NCBI RefSeq assembly: GCF_900631945.1
Contig: NZ_UZWE01000012.1
Coordinates: forward strand, 1 to 59,852
DNA from: Paracoccus haematequi
Lineage (GTDB): Bacteria > Pseudomonadota > Alphaproteobacteria > Rhodobacterales > Rhodobacteraceae
DNA length: 59,852 nucleotides
Direction of reading: 5' to 3'
Below the pieces are notes generated by a model that did no database searches, was not told the DNA's origin, and saw only the letters and a program-made list of their open reading frames with translations. Shown here in pieces: positions 27,267 to 35,439 of the stretch. The first letter of the stretch is position 1. Every line of letters begins with the position of its first letter. Both the position numbers and the translations under genes were made by a program.

Positions 27267-28868
27267 ATGACCGAATGGTGGCGCGACGCGGTGATCTATC
27301 AGATCTATCCCCGCAGCTTTCAGGACAGCGACGGGAACGGCATCGGCGACCTGCCCGGCATCACCCGGCGGCTGGATCACGTCGCCTCGCTGGGGGTGGA
27401 CGCGATCTGGCTGTCGCCGATCTTCACCAGCCCGATGAAGGACATGGGCTACGATGTCAGCGACTACTGCGACATCGACCCGCTGTTCGGCACGCTGGCC
27501 GATTTCGACGCGCTTGTGGCCCGCGCGCATGAGCTGGGGCTGAAGGTCATCATCGACCAGGTGATCAGCCATTCCAGCGACCGCCACCCCTGGTTCGCGG
27601 AAAGCCGCCGGTCGCGCGACAACGACAAGTCCGACTGGTATGTCTGGGCCGACCCGAACCCCGACGGCACGCCGCCCAACAACTGGCCCTCGGTCTTCGG
27701 CGGCCCCGCCTGGGAATGGGAGCCGCGGCGGAGGCAATACTACCTGCACAACTTCCTGATCGAACAGCCCGACCTGAACCTGTGGAACCGCGACGTGCAG
27801 GACGCGCTTCTGGACACGATGCGCTTCTGGCTGGAACGCGGCGTGGACGGGTTCCGGCTGGATACGGTGAACTATTACTTCCACGACGCCCGGCTGCGCG
27901 ACAACCCGCCCAATCCCGACCATGCCGGGCCGGACACCTATAACCTGCAACGCCACATCTATTCCAAGAACCGCCCGGAAAACATTCCCTTCCTGAAGCG
28001 GATGCGCAAGCTGACCGACGAATACGACGCCCGCATGATGGTGGGCGAGGTGGGCGACGGCGGCGACACCTCGATCCGCATCATGGCCGAATACACGGCG
28101 GGCAGCGACCGGCTGCACATGTGCTACAGCTTCGAGATGCTCAGCCCGCAATTCACCGCCCGGCATTTCCGCCACACGATCGAGGGCGTCCATAACGGCG
28201 CGCCTGACAGCCACGCCTGCTGGTCCTTTTCCAACCACGACGTGTTCCGCCACGTCACCCGCTGGCTGCCCCATGCGGAATCGCCCGAAGCCATCGCCCG
28301 GCAGGCGGCGGCGATGCTGCTGTCCTTCCCCGGCACCATCTGTCTCTATCAGGGCGAGGAACTGGGCCAGACGGAAACCGAGCTGACCTATGACGAACTG
28401 ACCGACCCCCCGGCCCTGCGCTTCTGGCCCGAGGTCAGGGGCCGCGACGGCTGCCGCACGCCGATGGTCTGGGACGACAGCGCCCATGCCGGGTTTTCCG
28501 ACGCCCGGCCCTGGCTGCCGGTCAAGGAACCCCAGGCCGCGCGCCATGTGGCGGGCCAGCAGGCCGACAATGACAGCGTGCTGTCGGCCTATCGCGCGAC
28601 CATCGCCTTTCGCAAGGCCCAGCCGCCGCTGCGGGTGGGCAAGACGTCGTTCCTGGATCTGCCCGAACCGCTGCTGGCCTTCCATCGCGGCGACGGCGGG
28701 CAGGCGCTGACCTGCGTGTTCAACCTGTCCAAGACCCCGGCGACGCTGACGCTGTCGGACAAGGCGGACCTGACCGGCCCCTCGCACGCCACGCTGTCGG
28801 GCCGAGTGCTGAGCCTGCCGCCCAACGGCTTTGCCTGGCTTGACCGCGCGGTCGGCCTGCTGGCCTGA
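27267..28868 (+). CDS. GH13 alpha-glucosidase (oligo-1,6-/maltodextrin glucosidase type)
   Basis: This is a cytoplasmic exo-acting alpha-glucosidase; no signal peptide is visible. The start MTEWWRDAVIYQIYPRSFQD follows AGGAG. The GH13 motifs are complete: DQVISHSSDRHPWF, GVDGFRLDTVNYY (nucleophile Asp), MMVGEVGDG (acid/base Glu) and CWSFSNHDVFRH (third Asp). At 533 residues it fits the GH13_23 group that hydrolyses maltose or isomaltose-type oligosaccharides. Divergent placement beside glgB suggests that it processes short glucans made during glycogen turnover. Sucrose-type substrates cannot be excluded. Confidence 0.88.
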   Translation: MTEWWRDAVIYQIYPRSFQDSDGNGIGDLPGITRRLDHVASLGVDAIWLSPIFTSPMKDMGYDVSDYCDIDPLFGTLADFDALVARAHELGLKVIIDQVISHSSDRHPWFAESRRSRDNDKSDWYVWADPNPDGTPPNNWPSVFGGPAWEWEPRRRQYYLHNFLIEQPDLNLWNRDVQDALLDTMRFWLERGVDGFRLDTVNYYFHDARLRDNPPNPDHAGPDTYNLQRHIYSKNRPENIPFLKRMRKLTDEYDARMMVGEVGDGGDTSIRIMAEYTAGSDRLHMCYSFEMLSPQFTARHFRHTIEGVHNGAPDSHACWSFSNHDVFRHVTRWLPHAESPEAIARQAAAMLLSFPGTICLYQGEELGQTETELTYDELTDPPALRFWPEVRGRDGCRTPMVWDDSAHAGFSDARPWLPVKEPQAARHVAGQQADNDSVLSAYRATIAFRKAQPPLRVGKTSFLDLPEPLLAFHRGDGGQALTCVFNLSKTPATLTLSDKADLTGPSHATLSGRVLSLPPNGFAWLDRAVGLLA

Positions 28869-28870
28869 CC

Positions 28871-29053
28871 TCAGCCTGGATCGCGGCGCAGGAACAACTC
28901 ATAGGCCAGATAAAGACCGGCGGCGCCCGACAGAAGCGCCCAGAAGGGGTTGCCGGTCCAGATCTCGACCCCCGCCCAGGCCAGCGGCACAAAGACACAC
29001 AGGATCCGCACCCAAAGGGACCGGAAAAACGGCGCGTTCGGATCGACCAGCAT
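28871..29053 (-). CDS. Small (60-residue) membrane protein of unknown function
   Basis: This short gene encodes [20 protein letters not shown] followed by two hydrophobic segments (about residues 14-30 and 35-53) and a basic end, [13 protein letters not shown] lies 8-9 bases before the ATG. It ends two bases from the alpha-glucosidase stop on the opposite strand. No known function is recognised. Small two-helix proteins of this kind are widespread in Rhodobacterales and unannotated. The combination of SD, membrane pattern and compact fit between neighbours supports it as a real gene. Confidence 0.65.
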   Translation of the reverse strand: MLVDPNAPFFRSLWVRILCVFVPLAWAGVEIWTGNPFWALLSGAAGLYLAYELFLRRDPG

Positions 29054-29067
29054 CTCAACGGCTCCTG

Positions 29068-29118
29068 CTTTGGACTTCAAATATCCCACGGGGGTCCGGG
29101 GGTGTGAAACCCCCGGCC
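29068..29118 (-). repeat. Interspersed intergenic element, copy D
   Basis: On the minus strand after the LysR gene, a CCGGGGG-TTTCACA-CCCCCGG hairpin is followed by ACCCCCGTGGGATATTTG and GTCCAAAGCAGG. The last twelve bases are identical to the tail of copy A near 1280. The element leads directly into the SD of the small membrane-protein gene. Confidence 0.7.
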
Positions 29119-29120
29119 TT

Positions 29121-30017
29121 TCACAACCCCTCCAGCCAGGGCGGCGCCCCCGCAAAGGCATCCGCCACATGGTCGACAAAGGCGCGGGTCTTGCGCGGCA
29201 TCGGCCGGACCGGCGGCCAGACCACGCTGATCGGCAGGGGCCGCTGCGGCAGGCCGGGCAGCAGCCGCACCAGACGCCCGTCGCGCAGCGCGTCGTGGAC
29301 GATGAACATCGGCAGCAGCGCAAGCCCCAGCCCGCCCACCGCCATGTCGCGGATCGCATCGCCGTTGTTCGCCGTGATCGGTCCCAGCGGCGGCGGCGCG
29401 ATGCCGTCGAAGGGCCAGATGTCGCCCAGCCGGGCGTTCAGATATCCGATGGCGCGGTGCCGAGCCAGGTCGGCGGGGGCGCGGATCGGGCCATGCACGC
29501 ACAGATAATCGGGACTGGCCACCAGGACCCGCGGATCCTCGCAGACGCGGCGGGCCATCAGGCTGCTGTCCTTCAACTCGCCGATGCGCAGACCCGCGTC
29601 GAAACCCGCCCGGCCCAGATCGGCCAGCTGGTCGTCGTAATCCAGCACGATCTCCAGCCCCGGATGGGCGCGGGCGAAACCGGCGATCACCGGGCCAAGA
29701 TGGCGGATGCCAAAGCTCATCGGCGCGGCGATGGCCAGCCGTCCGCGCAGATCGGCCTGCGCGCCCACGCTTTCGGTGGCTGCGATCAGTTCGGCCAGCG
29801 CCGGGCGCAGCCGCTCGGCCAGGGTCAGGGCGGTGTCGGTGGGCGCGATGCGGCCCGCGTTGCGGACGAACAGGGCCACGCCCAGGGCGGCCTCGAAATC
29901 GCTGATCCGCTTGCTGACCACGGATTTCGACAGATCGGCCCGTGCGGCGGCGGCCGAGATGCTGCCCGCATCCAGCACGGACAGGAAGGTCTGGATGTCG
30001 CTGATCGACCAGTTCAT
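29121..30017 (-). CDS. LysR family transcriptional regulator
   Basis: This 298-residue regulator has an N-terminal winged HTH ([40 protein letters not shown]) and a type 2 periplasmic-binding-protein-like effector domain from about residue 90. It diverges from a VOC dioxygenase gene, with a 123-base region containing a perfect inverted repeat of LysR type at 30043-30061. The same repeat, with one change, occurs at 34419 between the dioxygenase-esterase fusion and the pirin gene. It is therefore the likely local regulator of the whole cluster. The effector is not known; quinones or related electrophiles are inferred from the target genes. Confidence 0.92.
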   Translation of the reverse strand: MNWSISDIQTFLSVLDAGSISAAAARADLSKSVVSKRISDFEAALGVALFVRNAGRIAPTDTALTLAERLRPALAELIAATESVGAQADLRGRLAIAAPMSFGIRHLGPVIAGFARAHPGLEIVLDYDDQLADLGRAGFDAGLRIGELKDSSLMARRVCEDPRVLVASPDYLCVHGPIRAPADLARHRAIGYLNARLGDIWPFDGIAPPPLGPITANNGDAIRDMAVGGLGLALLPMFIVHDALRDGRLVRLLPGLPQRPLPISVVWPPVRPMPRKTRAFVDHVADAFAGAPPWLEGL

Positions 30018-30042
30018 CCCGCAACCATAGCCGCCGCCCGCC

Positions 30043-30061
30043 CGTTCGCAAGAAGCGAACG
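30043..30061. promoter_or_regulatory. Predicted LysR operator (site 1)
   Basis: CGTTCGC-AAGAA-GCGAACG is a perfect 7-bp inverted repeat containing the T-N11-A core typical of LysR sites (TCGCAAGAAGCGA). It lies between the divergent LysR and VOC dioxygenase genes, 25 bases from the LysR start. Confidence 0.65.
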
Positions 30062-30140
30062 CCGCTTTGCGCAGGGGGCGGCTGTTCCGAACGGGACCGC
30101 CGCGCCATATTGGCGTCGACCAAGGACAAGGAACCGCATC

Positions 30141-31082
30141 ATGCAACTGACCGGCATCCATCACCTGACCGCCATCACCGCCGACGCGTCCGGCAACAAC
30201 CGCTTCTATACCGAAACGCTGGGCCTGCGCCGGGTGAAGAAGACCGTGAATCAGGACGACACCTCGGCCTATCACCTGTTCTTCGCGGATGGCGCGGGCA
30301 CGCCCGGCACCGACATCACCTTCTTCGACTGGCCCGCCGCCCGCGAACGGCGCGGCACCCATTCGATCAGCCGCACCGGGCTGCGGGTGGCGGAAGCCAG
30401 CCTGGAGTTCTGGGCCGCGCGCCTGGCCGACCTGGGCGTGTCGACCGGCAGGGTGGCCGCGCTGGACGGCCGCGCCAGCCTGGATGTCGAGGATCCCGAA
30501 GGCCAGCGCCTGCGCCTGGTCGCCGCCCCCGATCCGGCGGGCCAGCCCTGGGACCGAAGCCCGGTTCCGGCAGAACACCAGATCCGGGGCCTGGGGCCGA
30601 TCACCATTTCCGTCCCCGACCTGGCTCCGACCGAGGCCGTGCTGACCCAGGCGATGAACATGCGGAAGGTCCGCGACTATGCCAGCCCGGACGGCGAAGG
30701 CCAGATCCATGTCTTCCAGATGGGCGACGGCGGGGCGGCGGCGGAACTGCATGTCGCGGTCCAGCCCGGCCTGCCCGTGGCCCGGCAGGGCGCGGGCGGC
30801 GTCCATCACGTCGCCTTCCGGGTTCCCGACCCGGCGGCGCTGACCGAATGGACAGCCCGCCTGCGCGGGTTGCGGGTGCCCAATTCCGGCGAGGTCGAGC
30901 GGTACTACTTCCGCTCGCTCTATTTCCGCGAACCGGGCGGCAACCTGTTCGAACTGGCGACCGACGGTCCCGGCTTCGACGTGGATGAACCGCGCGAGAC
31001 GATGGGCCAGGGCCTGTCGCTGCCCCCCTTCCTCGAGGGTCGCCGAGCGGCCATCGAAGCCGGGCTGAAACCGCTGGACTGA
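30141..31082 (+). CDS. VOC-family ring-cleaving dioxygenase (MhqO-like)
   Basis: This is a two-domain vicinal-oxygen-chelate protein of 313 residues, similar in layout to the hydroquinone dioxygenase-like proteins MhqA/MhqO. The N-domain begins [20 protein letters not shown], where the His in GIHHLTAIT is a metal ligand. The C-domain carries [12 protein letters not shown] (second His) and [13 protein letters not shown] (Glu), a complete 2-His-1-carboxylate set. The start has GGACAAGGA upstream. It heads an operon with an FMN reductase and a second VOC protein, and diverges from the LysR gene. Substrate is inferred to be a hydroquinone-type ring. Confidence 0.85.
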   Translation: MQLTGIHHLTAITADASGNNRFYTETLGLRRVKKTVNQDDTSAYHLFFADGAGTPGTDITFFDWPAARERRGTHSISRTGLRVAEASLEFWAARLADLGVSTGRVAALDGRASLDVEDPEGQRLRLVAAPDPAGQPWDRSPVPAEHQIRGLGPITISVPDLAPTEAVLTQAMNMRKVRDYASPDGEGQIHVFQMGDGGAAAELHVAVQPGLPVARQGAGGVHHVAFRVPDPAALTEWTARLRGLRVPNSGEVERYYFRSLYFREPGGNLFELATDGPGFDVDEPRETMGQGLSLPPFLEGRRAAIEAGLKPLD

Positions 31083-31089
31083 CCCCGGC

Positions 31090-31112
31090 GCCGGGGGCAC
31101 CCTGCCCCCGGC
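31090..31112 (+). terminator. Perfect 10-bp GC hairpin between dioxygenase and FMN reductase genes
   Basis: GCCGGGGGCA at 31090-31099 pairs exactly with TGCCCCCGGC at 31103-31112 around a three-base loop. There is no T tract, so it may attenuate transcription or protect the upstream message from decay rather than end transcription. Its composition resembles the hairpin half of the interspersed elements but it lacks the GGATATTTG box. Confidence 0.5.
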
Positions 31113-31133
31113 ATCGTCACAGGAGATCCCATC

Positions 31134-31694
31134 ATGACCACCATCCTCGGCCTGTCGGGCAGCCTGCGCCGCGCCTCGTTCAACAGCGGGCTGCTGCGGG
31201 CCGCGCGCGATACCGCGCCCGAAGGCGTCACCATCCGCATCGGCGACATTTCCGGCGTGCCGCTGTATGACGGCGATCTTGAGGCTGCCAACGGCACGCC
31301 CCCGGCGGTCGCCGAATTGAACCGCCAGCTTGCGCAGGCCGACGGGCTGCTGCTGGTGACGCCCGAATACAACAACGGCATCCCCGGCGTGTTCAAGAAC
31401 GTCATCGACTGGATGTCGCGCGGCGACGGTCTGGCGCTGTTCGCGAACAAGCCCGTCGCGGTCATCGGCGCCTCGCCCGGGGGGTTCGGGACCACGCTGG
31501 CGCAGGCGCACTGGCTGCCGGTGCTGCGGACCCTGCGGACCCGGCCCTGGTGGGACGGGCGGCTGATGGTGTCGCGCGCGGGCGGGCTGTTCGACGCGGA
31601 CGGCACCCTGACCGACGACAAGACCCGGCAAATGCTGGCCGATTTCATCGCGGGCTTCGCAGCCAGCCTGAAGACGGGACAGGAAACATCATGA
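31134..31694 (+). CDS. NADPH-dependent FMN reductase (ArsH/ChrR/azoreductase type)
   Basis: This 186-residue flavodoxin-like protein carries the FMN-phosphate loop LSGSLRRASFNSGLLRA (residues 7-23) and the conserved TPEYNNGIPGVFKNVIDWMSR near residue 80. These are hallmarks of the NADPH-dependent FMN reductase family that includes quinone reductase ChrR. It is preceded by AGGAG and overlaps the next VOC gene by four bases (ATGA). In this cluster a two-electron quinone reductase that supplies hydroquinone to the dioxygenases would make sense; this pairing is inference. Confidence 0.88.
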   Translation: MTTILGLSGSLRRASFNSGLLRAARDTAPEGVTIRIGDISGVPLYDGDLEAANGTPPAVAELNRQLAQADGLLLVTPEYNNGIPGVFKNVIDWMSRGDGLALFANKPVAVIGASPGGFGTTLAQAHWLPVLRTLRTRPWWDGRLMVSRAGGLFDADGTLTDDKTRQMLADFIAGFAASLKTGQETS

Positions 31695-32449
31695 CCCCTG
31701 CCATCGGCCACGTTGCCCTGACGGTGCGCGATCTGCCCGCCATGACGGCTTTCTATCGCGACACCCTTGGCCTGGCGCCGCTGGGCGGCGACGGCGAAAC
31801 CGCGCGGCTGGGCGCGGGCGGGCGGACGCTGCTGGAACTGCGCGGCGACACCGCCGCCCGGCCCCGCGACCCGCGCCAGGCGGGGCTGTTCCATACCGCC
31901 TTCCTGCTGCCCGACCGCGCCGACCTGGCCCGCTGGCTGCGCCACGCCGCCGAAAACTGCGTCCGCCTGACCGGCGCCAGCGATCACGGCGTCAGCGAGG
32001 CGATCTATCTGGACGACCCGGAAGGCAACGGGATCGAGATCTATTGGGACCGCCCGGCGTCGGAATGGCAGCGCGACGACGACCGGATCGAGATGTTCAC
32101 CCGCCGCCTGGATCTGGACGACCTGCTGTCCCTGGCCGACGCCCCCTGGCAAGGCGCGCCCGAGGGCAGCAGCGTGGGCCATGTCCATCTCCAGGTCGGC
32201 GACCTGGACCGCGCGGACGGCTTTTTCGCGGGCGAGTTGGCCCTGACGCGGACCTTCGACGGCCAGGGCGGGGCCTGGTATGGCTGGAACGGCTATCACC
32301 ACCACCTGGCCGGAAACACCTGGAACAGCCGGGGCGCCGGTCCTCGCGACCCGCAGATGGCGGGCTTGGCCGAGGTGGTCATCGGGGATCCCCGCCGCGC
32401 GGGGCAGGCGATCACCGATCCCTGGGGCACGCGGTTCCGTTTTGTGTAG
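31691..32449 (+). CDS. VOC-family protein, CatE-like (catechol-2,3-dioxygenase type)
   Basis: This 252-residue two-domain VOC protein begins MTPAIGHVALTVRDLPAMTA. The metal-ligand pattern includes the His of GHVALTV, the Glu of GNGIEIYWDRP at the end of the first domain, and the His of GHVHLQVGD starting the second domain. The order and length resemble the CatE group of bacilli, whose members act on catechol-type substrates. Its ATG overlaps the FMN reductase stop. The TAG stop lies inside a large inverted repeat shared with the convergent GNAT gene. Confidence 0.82.
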   Translation: MTPAIGHVALTVRDLPAMTAFYRDTLGLAPLGGDGETARLGAGGRTLLELRGDTAARPRDPRQAGLFHTAFLLPDRADLARWLRHAAENCVRLTGASDHGVSEAIYLDDPEGNGIEIYWDRPASEWQRDDDRIEMFTRRLDLDDLLSLADAPWQGAPEGSSVGHVHLQVGDLDRADGFFAGELALTRTFDGQGGAWYGWNGYHHHLAGNTWNSRGAGPRDPQMAGLAEVVIGDPRRAGQAITDPWGTRFRFV

Positions 32450-32505
32450 GGTGGGGTTTCACCCCACCACGCCCCGGCGAACGGTGGGGTGGAACCCCAC
32501 CCTAC
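32446..32505. terminator. Bidirectional 23-bp inverted repeat containing both convergent stop codons
   Basis: GTAGGGTGGGGTTTCACCCC(ACC) at 32446-32468 is repeated inverted at 32483-32505 with one mismatch and a 14-base loop. Each arm is itself a small hairpin (GGTGGGGT/ACCCCACC). The TAG stop of the CatE-like gene (32447-32449) and the TAG of the GNAT gene (32502-32504) both lie inside the arms. It likely ends transcription in both directions. Confidence 0.75.
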
Positions 32506-32819
32506 GCCTGTTCCCCCGGCGCGGTGGCGAAGGCATCGGCCCAGTCCGGGTTCCTGGCATAGCGCGCCGCCACATAGGAACACAGCGGCACGATCCGAAA
32601 GCCCGCCTTGCGCGCGTCGGCCACCATCGCATCCACCAGGGCGGCCGCCGCGCCGGTTCCGCGCAGCGCCTCGGGCGCGCCGGTGTGATCGGCGCTGATC
32701 CGATCCTGGCCGCGATGGGTGAAGGTCAGTTCTGCCTCGGCGTCGATGCCCGCCACGCGCGCGACATAGCGGCCGTGCCGGGCATCGATGTCTTCTCTGG
32801 AAACCGTGATCTCAGCCAT
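32502..32819 (-). CDS. GNAT-fold N-acetyltransferase, small YidJ/Gtn-type (PF14542-like)
   Basis: This 105-residue single-domain protein has the pattern of the short GNAT group: RYVARVAGIDAEAELTFTHRGQDRISADHTGAPEALRGTGAAAALVDAMVADARKAG, then IVPLCSYVAARYARNPDW. The acetyl-CoA pyrophosphate loop is RGTGAAAAL. The PLCSY-x-Y-x-NPDW ending is characteristic of this family, whose substrates are mostly unknown. Its ATG overlaps the stop of the dioxygenase-esterase fusion by eight bases, so it is translationally coupled to that gene. Confidence 0.85.
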   Translation of the reverse strand: MAEITVSREDIDARHGRYVARVAGIDAEAELTFTHRGQDRISADHTGAPEALRGTGAAAALVDAMVADARKAGFRIVPLCSYVAARYARNPDWADAFATAPGEQA

Positions 32820-34335
32820 CCCGCGCCCCTTTCATCCAATCCGCAGCCTCTGCCAGATCGTCTGGCGACAGTTCATGCCCGCCGGCGACCACCCGCGCGT
32901 CCAGCGTCGCGCCGCGCGCCGCCAGCCAGTCGTTCAGGCGCGGCGCGTGCGGGCCGTATGGATCGCGCGCCCCGGTCAGGGTTAGCACCGACACGCCGGT
33001 CAGGTCGGCCTTCGGCAGATCCTCCAGCACCGCCATCGGCCGCATCAGGATCGCGCGGCGGATCAGGCCGGGATGAAGGCCCATCACGGCGGCGGCGAAA
33101 TTCGCGCCGTTGCTGTACCCCATCACCGTGATCCGCGCCGGATCCAGGTCATAGGCCGACAGCGCGCCCTGCCAGAAGGCCGCGAAAGCCTCGGCCTCGG
33201 CGCGGATGTCGTCCTGGTCGAAGCTGGTCATCGATGTGCGGCGGAAGAAGCGCGCCACGCCTTCCTCGGCCGAACGGCCGCGCACGCCCAGCAGCGTCGC
33301 ATGAGGGGCGATGCGATGGGCCAGCGGCATCAGGTCGGCCTCGGAACCGCCGGTGCCGTGCAGCAGCACCATGGCCGATCCGTCGGGGGCGTCGGGCTGG
33401 CGCAGCCGGTGAACGAAGGGAAGCTCTCTCATCCTTGTCCTTTCCTCGCCCGGTCGGGCGAATTGAGGCAGCCGCAGGGGCAAATCCTCGGTCCCGGCGA
33501 AATGCGGCGGGATCATCAGGATCCGCCCCAGGCGATCCGCATCCTCGTCCACCGCCATGCCCGGCCCGTCGGTCGCAAGCTCGATCAGCGTATCGCCCGG
33601 TTCGCGGACGTAAAGGGACGCGAAATACTTGCGGTCGTGAACCGTCACATCGCCCGCGTCGCGGGCCTTCAAGGCATCGTGATGGCGCTGCAATGCCGCC
33701 GCATCGGGCACCCGCAGCGCCACATGGTCGACGACCCCTGTTCCCGGAATGCCCGGCACGAAGCCCGAGGCGTCGCGGATGTCGATGGCGTCGCTGTCCG
33801 ACAGCAGCCGCCTCAGCCCGCCCTCGGCCCCGCCGTCGCGATAGCCGAAGGGGCGCAGGAAAGCGGCGGTCCGGTCCGGCACCTCGGACCAGATCGTCAC
33901 GGCGCGCAGGGCGGCAGGCGCCGCGGGCCAGCCGGTATCGGGCAGGTCGATGCCCACCAGCTTGACGATGATGCCGTCGGGATCCTTCAGCCGCAGCACG
34001 GGTTCGCCGAATTCGCGGACCGGGCCTTCGACGCGCAGGCCCCGCTGCATGGCGCGGGTCAGCCAGTCGCCGATCCGGGCGCGCGGGATCGCCAGCGCGA
34101 TTTCCGCCACCCGGCCATGGCCGGTGCGGCCCGGCGCGCCGTCCTGCCAGACCAGGAAGCTGACCAGGCTGCCGGGCGACCCGGCGGGATCGCCATAGAA
34201 CAGGTGCAGCTGCTCGGCATCCTCGAACCCCGCCGTCTGCTTGACCAGCGACAGGCCCAGAAAGCCCATCCAGAAATCGACATTCGCCTGAACGTCGCGG
34301 GTGATCGCCGTCACATGATGCAGTCCGCTGGTCAT
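32812..34335 (-). CDS. Fusion of VOC ring-cleaving dioxygenase and MhqD-like carboxylesterase
   Basis: Residues 1 to about 300 form a two-domain VOC dioxygenase like the one at 30.1 kb: LHHVTAITRDVQANVDFWMG, VVDHVALRVPD and [13 protein letters not shown] supply the His-His-Glu ligands. Residues about 302-507 form an alpha/beta hydrolase of the phospholipase/carboxylesterase group: LLHGTGGSEADL, nucleophile motif GYSNGAN, acid in TGARDPYGP and catalytic His in GGHELSPDD. In Bacillus, comparable proteins MhqO and MhqD are separate. The junction PGEERTRMREL is encoded by a strong SD-like sequence (GAGGAAAGGACAAGG) followed by ATGA at 33432, so the hydrolase may also be translated alone. The start MTSGLHHVTA is chosen by homology and the upstream GGGGAAGGG. 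Confidence 0.87.
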   Translation of the reverse strand: MTSGLHHVTAITRDVQANVDFWMGFLGLSLVKQTAGFEDAEQLHLFYGDPAGSPGSLVSFLVWQDGAPGRTGHGRVAEIALAIPRARIGDWLTRAMQRGLRVEGPVREFGEPVLRLKDPDGIIVKLVGIDLPDTGWPAAPAALRAVTIWSEVPDRTAAFLRPFGYRDGGAEGGLRRLLSDSDAIDIRDASGFVPGIPGTGVVDHVALRVPDAAALQRHHDALKARDAGDVTVHDRKYFASLYVREPGDTLIELATDGPGMAVDEDADRLGRILMIPPHFAGTEDLPLRLPQFARPGEERTRMRELPFVHRLRQPDAPDGSAMVLLHGTGGSEADLMPLAHRIAPHATLLGVRGRSAEEGVARFFRRTSMTSFDQDDIRAEAEAFAAFWQGALSAYDLDPARITVMGYSNGANFAAAVMGLHPGLIRRAILMRPMAVLEDLPKADLTGVSVLTLTGARDPYGPHAPRLNDWLAARGATLDARVVAGGHELSPDDLAEAADWMKGARDG

Positions 34336-34418
34336 CGCCCTTCCCCCGGCTTGGAAAACTTTCGCCCCAAGATGCGGTTCCGCGCGCATCCGCGCCACCG
34401 TCCTGCGCGCCAACCCGG

Positions 34419-34437
34419 CGTTCGGTCCCCGCGAACG
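34419..34437. promoter_or_regulatory. Predicted LysR operator (site 2)
   Basis: CGTTCGG-TCCCC-GCGAACG has the same 7-5-7 layout as site 1 at 30043 and differs from its arms at one base. It lies in the 161-base divergent region between the dioxygenase-esterase fusion and the pirin gene. This supports co-regulation by the LysR protein of the cluster. Confidence 0.6.
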
Positions 34438-34496
34438 CCTGCGGGCTTGGCACCCTGCGGCAACCGGACCTATCCTGGGGCGACAGGAGGAACGAC

Positions 34497-35438
34497 ATGA
34501 GCTGGAACCCCGCCCTGGCCCCAGGCTGTCCCGACCAGATCGGCGCCGACGCCATCGAGACGCTGATCATCCCCCGCGCCCGCGACCTGGGCGGGTTCGA
34601 GGTGCGCCGCGCCCTGCCTGCACCGAGGCGCCAGATGGTCGGTCCCTTCATCTTCTTCGACCAGATGGGCCCCGCCGAGCTCCTGACCAATCAGGGCATC
34701 GACGTGCGCCCCCATCCCCATATCGGGCTGGGAACCGTGACCTATCTGTATCGCGGCAGCTTCCAGCATCGCGACAGCACCGGGGCGGACCAGGTCATCA
34801 CGCCCGGCGCGCTGAACTGGATGGTGGCGGGCAAGGGCGTCACCCATTCCGAGCGCAGCCCCGAAGCGGCGCGCCACGGCCCCAGCAGCCTGTTCGGCAT
34901 CCAGACCTGGATCGCCCTGCCCGAGACGCACGAGGACATGGCCCCCTCGTTCGAGCATCACGGCCGCGACGCGCTGCCGGTGATCCGCGACGCGGGCATC
35001 GACGCCCGGCTGATCCTGGGCCGGGCCTATGGCGAAACCGCGCCCGCGACGATCTATTCCGACACCTTCTATCTGGACGTGACCCTGGATCCGCGCGCGC
35101 GCTTTCCGCTGCCCGGCGATCACGAGGATCGCGGCCTCTACGTCACCCAGGGCAGCGTCCGCATCGCCGGGCAGGATTTCGAGTCCGGGCAGATGATGGT
35201 GTTCCGCCCCGGCGACGCGATCACCGTGCAGGCGGGCGACCGGGGGGCGCGGCTGATGGCCCTGGGCGGGGCGACGCTGAACGGGCCGCGCCACATCTGG
35301 TGGAACTTCGTGGCATCATCCCGCGACCGCATTGACGAGGCGAAACGCCAATGGCGGGCCGGGCGTTGGGGCACGGGTCTGTTCGACCTGCCGCCCACCG
35401 ACCGGGCCGAACATATTCCGCTGCCGGAAAGGAACTGA
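34497..35438 (+). CDS. Pirin family protein (bicupin)
   Basis: Pirins are Fe-binding bicupins; some bacterial members cleave quercetin, others have regulatory roles. The 313-residue protein shows the N-cupin signature VGPFIFFDQMGPAE and RPHPHIGLGTVTYLYRG (His metal ligands), then ALNWMVAGKGVTHSER with its third His, and a C-cupin with FQIQTW-type residues (SLFGIQTWIALPE). AGGAGG precedes the ATG. The gene diverges from the dioxygenase-esterase fusion across predicted operator 2 and is followed after one base by a DUF924 gene. A link to oxidative ring cleavage is inferred from the context. Confidence 0.9.
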   Translation: MSWNPALAPGCPDQIGADAIETLIIPRARDLGGFEVRRALPAPRRQMVGPFIFFDQMGPAELLTNQGIDVRPHPHIGLGTVTYLYRGSFQHRDSTGADQVITPGALNWMVAGKGVTHSERSPEAARHGPSSLFGIQTWIALPETHEDMAPSFEHHGRDALPVIRDAGIDARLILGRAYGETAPATIYSDTFYLDVTLDPRARFPLPGDHEDRGLYVTQGSVRIAGQDFESGQMMVFRPGDAITVQAGDRGARLMALGGATLNGPRHIWWNFVASSRDRIDEAKRQWRAGRWGTGLFDLPPTDRAEHIPLPERN

Positions 35439-35439
35439 C

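Noticed and set aside
23569..27270. 1233-codon open frame on the plus strand opposite glgA-glgC-glgB
   Set aside because: It is the antisense shadow of three well-conserved glycogen genes. Its translation is rich in Ala, Gly, Arg and His-Asp runs and matches no family, as expected for GC-rich DNA.
29121..31631. 836-codon minus-strand frame joining LysR to an upstream open stretch
   Set aside because: The part before MNWSISDIQ is antisense to the VOC dioxygenase and FMN reductase genes; the LysR HTH marks the true start.
34339..34690. Minus-strand coding opposite the start of the pirin gene
   Set aside because: The pirin gene is well conserved with His-rich cupin motifs and a strong SD; the opposite frame shows no family pattern.
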